Shown piece by piece: positions 22,284 to 26,992 of a DNA stretch of 26,992 nucleotides (the first letter of the stretch is position 1; each line of letters opens with the position of its first letter). Source of the DNA: Linderina pennispora (lineage: Eukaryota; Kickxellomycota; Kickxellomycetes; Kickxellales; Kickxellaceae). Location: NCBI RefSeq assembly GCF_002104995.1, contig NW_024468385.1, forward strand, positions 1 through 26,992. Direction: 5' to 3'. Under the pieces are notes generated by a model, which saw only the letters and a list, made by a program, of their open reading frames with translations, did no database searches and was not told where the DNA came from. The position numbers were made by a program, and so were the translations under genes.

Positions 22284-24670
22284 ATGGCCCTTCTGGATAC
22301 CCTGCTGTCAGTCGCTCCTGACGCCGTGAAGCAGTCGCTGGACAATGACACGCTCGAGTACCTGTCGAGCCTCCTGGAAGACACCGACCAGTCCGACCCG
22401 GCATCAGTCCGCGAGGTCACCGAGCCGTTCCTGCTTGACGCTGGCATGGAAGAGGGAGAGCTGGATGCGCTTTTTGAGAAGCTGAGCATTGATGCACCAG
22501 CACCGACAAAACGTGAGCCTGAGCCAGCAATCACCACGCGTGTGCTGCCCAAGGCCCAGCGTCTGAAGGATATGCTGGACACGTCCTCGACTGGATCTCG
22601 TGCTGCTGAGCAGGCAATTGTGCCTAGCTTGGCCAAGAATACGACTATGACAGTAGCAGCAACTACAGCGCGGCCAAAGTCGCCAAAGAAGGAGCAACAA
22701 AAGGAACAGGCCAGACCGATTGCAATGCCCCCGATCCAGGCGTACTCGCAGCAGTCGCGGTTCCACAACGAGACTGTGGTGACGCTCTCCAAGGACGTTG
22801 ACCTGCGCGACGTCAACCTGACCATTGGCGACGTTGATATGCTGGTTGACAGCCGCCTGTGGTTCAAGGCTGGCTACCATTACGGCTTTATCGGGCGCAA
22901 CGGAGTCGGAAAGTCGACGCTGCTGAACGCTATTGGCAACAAGACGCTTATCGGCTTCCCAGAGAACATCCGCACTCTCTACGTGCAGCAGCTTGACGTG
23001 CTCGAAACCAACATCACCGTGCTTGAGGCTGTTTTGGCAGCCGACGTCGAGCGCCAGAAGCGTGCCAATGATGTGCAAGCCCTTGAGGCAGCCGTTGCCG
23101 ATCCTGTGACGTTAAAGACAGCACTGGACAAGTACATTGCGCGTATCGCCACCGAGCGCATCACGCAGGCACAGACCATTGCAACCATTCGCAGTGGCAA
23201 GCGTGGAAAGGTTGCGCGTGCTGCTGCTCTCAAGGCTGAGCACAACATGCTGGCTGAGGTCCGCGGTCAGCTCTACACCAAGGGCAAGAAGGACAGTGAT
23301 GTAGCTGCCGACGTGCTTACTACCCTGTATGCCGAGCTCGACGAGATGGGCGCTAGCACCGCCGAGGCCCGCGCGCGTGCCATCCTGGCCGATCTTGATG
23401 TTTCAGAAGAGCAGCAAGATGGCCCAGTCAGCCTCCTTTCCGGCGGTTGGCGCATGCGTATCGCATTGGCCAAAGCCATGTTTCTCAAGCCCGATATCAT
23501 GCTGCTCGATGAGTGCACCAACCATTTGGACATTGGCGCCATTGCCTGGCTGCAAGACTACCTAAAGTCGCTGACCGACATCACTATCGTATGTGTGTCG
23601 CACGACCGCGAGTTCCTCAACGCTGTCTCGCAGGAGATCATCCGCTTCAAAGACAAGAAGCTCACTTACCACCCGGGCAACTACGATGAGTTTGAGATGG
23701 CCGAGGGCGAGCTGCGCAAGAAGAAGGAGCGCCAGATCGCCGCCTTGGACCGGCGCCGCCAGCAGATCGAAAAGTCCATCGAAGGCTTTATGAAGCATGC
23801 TCGTGCAACCAACGACTCCAAGGTCCTGGGCCAGGTTGCTTCGCGCAAGAAGAAGCTCGAGCGCCTAGGTCCAGACAGGAACGAAGACGGAACCCGCTTC
23901 AAAATCTCGTACTGGGCTGGATACCACGATACAATGCGGAGGACTATAGATCTGGATAAGGCTGAGAAAGAGGTCGACTTTAGCATCCCACAGCCCGAGA
24001 CGATGCGAAGCACTGCGCCCCTGGTCACACTCAACAGCGTATCATTTGCCTACAAAGCTGGCAGCAAGGACGTTATCCGCAACATTAGCCTCAACATTCT
24101 GATGGGCGAGCGCGTTGCCGTGCTTGGTCTTAACGGCTGCGGAAAATCGACTCTGGTCCAATGTCATCACCCGCGACCTGGCTCCAACCAAGGGCACTGT
24201 CGAGCAGCATGCGCGTCTGCGGATCGGCCACTACACACAGCACTTCGTCGAGCTGACCAATGTCCAGGACTCGGGTCTGAAGATGCTGATGCGTGACAAT
24301 CCGTCGGTCAAGGAGGGCGAGATCCGCCGCTGGCTCGGCTCATTTGAGCTCAGCGGCGACTGCTATCCGGCCAATCTGCACCCTCAGCGGTGGCCAGCGC
24401 GCTCGCATGGCTATGGCGCTGATGCTGTATTCGCGGCCGCACCTGCTGCTGCTTGATGAGGTCACCAACCATCTAGACATGTACGCTGTCGAGGGCCTTA
24501 TCAACGCGATTAACGAGTTCGAGGGTGCTGTTGTTCTGATTTCCCATGACCGTCACTTTGTGCGCGAGACTGCTGATGATGTGTACTCGCTGGTTGATGG
24601 CAACCTCACATTGCTTGAGGACGGCGTCGACGAGTACATCCAGTCAATTGAAGGTGTTGATTTTAACTGA
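22284..24670 (+). CDS. ABC-F family ATPase (GCN20/ABCF-like), two one-base frameshifts
   Basis: ABC-F proteins are soluble twin-ATPases that act on ribosomes or translation control and lack membrane domains. The start MALLDTLLSVAPDAV at 22284 has context ACCATGG; an upstream extension to 22227 has no ATG. A helical N-terminal region of about 190 residues precedes NBD1: Walker A GRNGVGKST (204-212), signature LSGGW (385-389), Walker B with D409/E410 in LLLDECTNHLD-type sequence, and SHDRE. A charged coiled linker follows. NBD2 has GLNGCGKST (615-623), LSGGQRARM and LLLLDEVTNHLD, ending at TGA 24668-24670. The frame moves by one base at 24158-24159 (extra C) and again in CCC 24381-24383 (extra C). 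Removing both gives 794 aa with all motifs aligned. The N-terminal type suggests a fungal ABC-F group distinct from classic Gcn20, but I cannot settle the subfamily. Confidence 0.88.
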
Positions 24671-25100
24671 TATCTATATTAATCTTGATGCTTTCAAATA
24701 CGTCAAAAGTACTGATATTAAGCATGCCAAAATCAATACTACCCTTGGTGGTAGATGGGGGTGTCTTTGCAAAAACAGTCATTTCCAACGACACTGTATA
24801 TGTGAGCAGCGCGCAGCAAAAAGGACAATTGCAAATGCATGCCAATCACGTATATTGCAGTACACGCAACGCATGATAGGAACGATAAGGATGGGGTAGT
24901 TGGCCACCCCTACCATTATCATGTTCTGCGCTTTCAGGTGAATTTCCGGTGTTTACATATGCAACATGAATAAAAAAACGTCTTGTCCCTAAATATTGCT
25001 GGTGGCTAGCACTACTGGGATGCTGAGGGCGTGCATTTTGTGCAAGAGAAGCACTTTGTGATAGCCTACTGGCTGGAGATGCTGCGGCCTCCTTCATCTA
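24671..25100. other. AT-rich intergenic stretch after the ABC-F gene
   Basis: About 430 bp of AT-rich DNA holds only small overlapping open frames without recognisable domains. It probably includes the 3' leader of the ABC-F transcript. It ends at repeat copy 3. Confidence 0.5.
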
Positions 25101-25358
25101 TGTGGTTCCAAATTCACAAGATTTCAGGGACCTGTGGATCAAAACGCTTAGGCCATGATGGCTATTCATACCGTTCCCAGCGATTAACGCCACTACTTAG
25201 ACGGTCACTCGCCCCTTCACGTGACGATTCTTCCTTCCTTTTTCATATAGCATATTTCATACATTCAATATGTTGTGGAAGGGTGCTTGGAGAGTAAACG
25301 TATTCCAGACAGCTGCAGGAGGCTGTCTATCCAAGTGTATCGTACCCGAGACACAACA
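25101..25358. repeat. Dispersed repeat, copy 3
   Basis: This copy is collinear with copy 1 along its whole length: TGTGGTTCCAAAT at the left, CGCCACTACTTAGACGG, the CATATAGCATATTTCATACA tract, CAGACAGCTGCAGGAGGCTG and CGTACCCGAGACACAACA at the right. It lies over 14 kb from copy 2 in the same orientation. It ends 69 bp before the ATG of the decayed gene that follows, so it could supply that gene's upstream region. Confidence 0.72.
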
Positions 25359-25426
25359 GTCACCACCTTAATCATATTTTTATTAATACTCTTTCTTTTG
25401 AATCCCCTTCCTGGACCTTTTCCAAT

Positions 25427-25935
25427 ATGCCTCCACAGCCTATTTCCATGATCCCTGATGATGTCTTGGCAATCGTCTTTAAATGGGCTATTCTACATGA
25501 GGATCCCAAAGAGTCGAACTTCTTTGGCCTTTCTATCCCACTTCGACTTGCTGGTGCGTTTCAGAGAGCGAGATTCTTGGTTCTATGCTCGTCTATAAAG
25601 TCTGTTGGTGTCCAGCCTCGCCGTGTTGGAGAAGGCAAATCCGATGGGCAGCGGTACTATTATATCAACTCAAATATCGATACTCTCATCTCGTGAAGTA
25701 GGCAGCTACTTCCACAAATGTGACAGTTTTCCTTCACGATGAATTCTTTTTGCAAACTGTAAATGATGGACATCATTGACGATTTCAAAGAGGGCCGCAA
25801 ACATGATTTGCTTAATACCAAATATCTCAAGTTCATTTGTCCCGGTGTTATTGCACTTAGTAGCGGAGCTGATTATGCCCCAGATAGTGACTCTCGGTCA
25901 AAAATGGTAAAAAAAAAAAAAAAGTCACCTTGTCG
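25427..25935 (+). pseudogene. Decayed gene with a possible F-box start
   Basis: The first open segment (25427-25696) starts MPPQPISMIPDDVLAIVFKW; the 'IPDDVL..IF' pattern resembles the first helix of an F-box. Protein-like sequence then continues in changing frames: REVGSYFHKCDS, VTVFLHDEFFLQTVND (about 25713-25770) and DDFKEGRKHDLLNTKYLKF (25770-25830). It ends near an A run at 25909-25923. At least three frame changes or stops interrupt it within 300 bp, and the DNA is more AT-rich than the neighbouring housekeeping genes. A member of a large, fast-decaying fungal F-box-like family is a guess; no substrate domain is identified. Confidence 0.4.
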
Positions 25936-26651
25936 CCATATTTCCTAATGTCACATACATGTGCTGGTTTCTGGGGAAGGGGTTCAATGGTATTTGATGG
26001 GTGGAAAGGCCTTACTTGAATAGAACCGAAGGAGGGAGAAATGAATCGAAAGGGAGGGTGGATCTGCTATGAGGCTATGTCCTGGCTAAGTGTACCTTCG
26101 TGTAGTCGGCCTGGTGCAAACGTTGCGTCAGACCGGCAGAACCATTGTCACGCTTAGAAATCTGAGTCTGACTGCCGATTGTTCGCAGTGGGATCCAGGC
26201 GCTTATTGTCATGTGCCTGACACAGGAAATTGTCATCATCATCTTCTCTGACGTTAATCCCAGCATCGGCATCAGTAAAGCTGCTCAACTACCGACAACA
26301 TCACGTACCCAACCACATATCAGCAATGGTTGCGAATCACCACTTCGTAGGGTGGTAGCTATTCGAGCTACTAACCCAGCTGAGTCGCAGCCAGCAAATC
26401 CCCTGATCATCCCGCACTTGCACTAATCAAGAATGAATCAGGTAATTACAGCAAGCCCTGATTAGACCCTACAGTTTCCACGTGATGTAATTTACCCCCT
26501 CACGCAATTTTTTTTTGCACTGAGCATTGCACGTTGACAGTGCAGTATTTTCTTCAGCACTGAACCGGCACCAGGCGTGATGGTTCTTTCTCTTTTGCTC
26601 GTTAAGCTTTTTTCATAAAGGAAATTCCCGCTAGCAACTACCTATCCAACA
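25936..26651. other. Intergenic region and uS14 upstream sequence
   Basis: About 715 bp without a convincing gene. The right part is the probable uS14 promoter: a CACGTG E-box (26479-26484, in CCACGTGATGTAA) lies about 170 bp before the ATG, and a pyrimidine-rich TTCTTTCTCTTTTGCTC stretch (26584-26600) precedes the short leader, as is common for ribosomal protein genes. The regulatory reading is inference. Confidence 0.4.
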
Positions 26652-26813
26652 ATGGCCCACAGCAACGTCTGGTTCTCTCGTCCCCGCCGCTTCGGTAAGG
26701 GTAGCCGTCAGTGCCGTGTGTGCACGCACCGCGCTGGTCTGATTCGCAAGTACGGTCTCGACATGTGCCGTCAGTGCTTCCGCGAGTACGCCAACGACAT
26801 TGGTTTCTTCAAG
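26652..26813 (+). CDS. RPS29: 40S ribosomal protein uS14 (S29), first coding exon, 3'-partial
   Basis: uS14 is a small zinc-binding protein of the 40S subunit head. The exon codes 54 residues beginning [20 protein letters not shown], with the zinc ligands C21, C24, C39 and C42 all present, and ends with [11 protein letters not shown]. Only the last two or so residues of the family are missing. They must come from a second exon: GTAGACC follows directly at 26814, and no suitable acceptor followed by a Tyr codon, one more residue and a stop is visible up to 26992, so the intron is at least 179 bp and the gene leaves the window. The ATG at 26652 is in a good context (CAACAATGG) and matches the family start exactly. 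Confidence 0.95.
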
Positions 26814-26992
26814 GTAGACCAGAATTTTTTCATAGACACAATGCAAACGACCGGGCTTGGTTGCGCACAGCCTGTTGGGCCTGGTCGGGCGGGTTGGGAC
26901 CTCCTTTCTCCGAATAGGGGACGAGGCCGCCTGCTGAATCTTACAACAATGTGCAGACAAAACGATTTGGGAAAGCCAAATTTCGTCTTTCA
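26814..26992 (+). other. Start of the uS14 intron, runs off the window
   Basis: GTAGACC follows the lysine codon at 26811-26813, where uS14 proteins have only one or two residues left. The sequence to the window end holds open frames without family resemblance. An intron placed at the very last codons is unusual but the exon boundary is sharp. Confidence 0.7.

Overview
The window looks like nuclear DNA of a fungus. The visible genes have GT-AG introns and encode eukaryotic proteins: the AP-3 adaptor beta subunit, an RNA polymerase I core factor, allantoicase, a Bud4/anillin-like PH protein, an ABC-F ATPase and ribosomal protein uS14. A SOSS-B-type OB-fold protein, GC-rich coding sequence and a mix of short (about 72 bp) and long (440-530 bp) introns suggest an early-diverging lineage such as Kickxellomycotina or Mucoromycota. 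That placement is inference.

Layout. 1-3.1 kb: three small genes packed tightly. A 5'-truncated Rrn7/TAF1B-like gene (+) converges on a SOSS-B-like gene (-) so closely that the two stop codons share a CTAG. Next comes a divergent membrane-protein gene (+). Both + strand genes are cut by many single-base frame changes. 3.1-7.5 kb: AP-3 beta (-, two one-base indels) and allantoicase (-, two exons). 7.5-11.3 kb: gene-poor, more AT-rich DNA with two copies of a dispersed repeat of about 260 bp, a perfect hairpin, a 34-base poly-T run and possible splice signals for a small transcript. 11.3-20.7 kb: one giant - strand gene of about 2,980 codons, with ankyrin-like sequence at the N-terminus, a very long Ser-rich middle, and an anillin-like region plus PH domain at the C-terminus. 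It is interrupted by one frameshift near 16.1 kb. 20.7-22.3 kb: a long intergenic region between divergent genes. 22.3-24.7 kb: an ABC-F ATPase (+) with two one-base insertions. 24.7-26.6 kb: an AT-rich island with a third repeat copy and a decayed gene with a possible F-box start. 26.65 kb to the end: the first coding exon of uS14 (RPS29), whose last exon lies outside the window.

The genes serve unrelated housekeeping roles (Pol I transcription, DNA repair, vesicle sorting, purine-nitrogen salvage, septation or polarity, translation) and do not form a pathway. The most notable points are the giant ankyrin-plus-Bud4/anillin-like protein with a Ser-rich insertion inside its PH domain, the dispersed LTR-like repeat family, the shared stop codons of the first two genes, and the uneven clustering of one-base frame changes, which could be assembly error or real decay.
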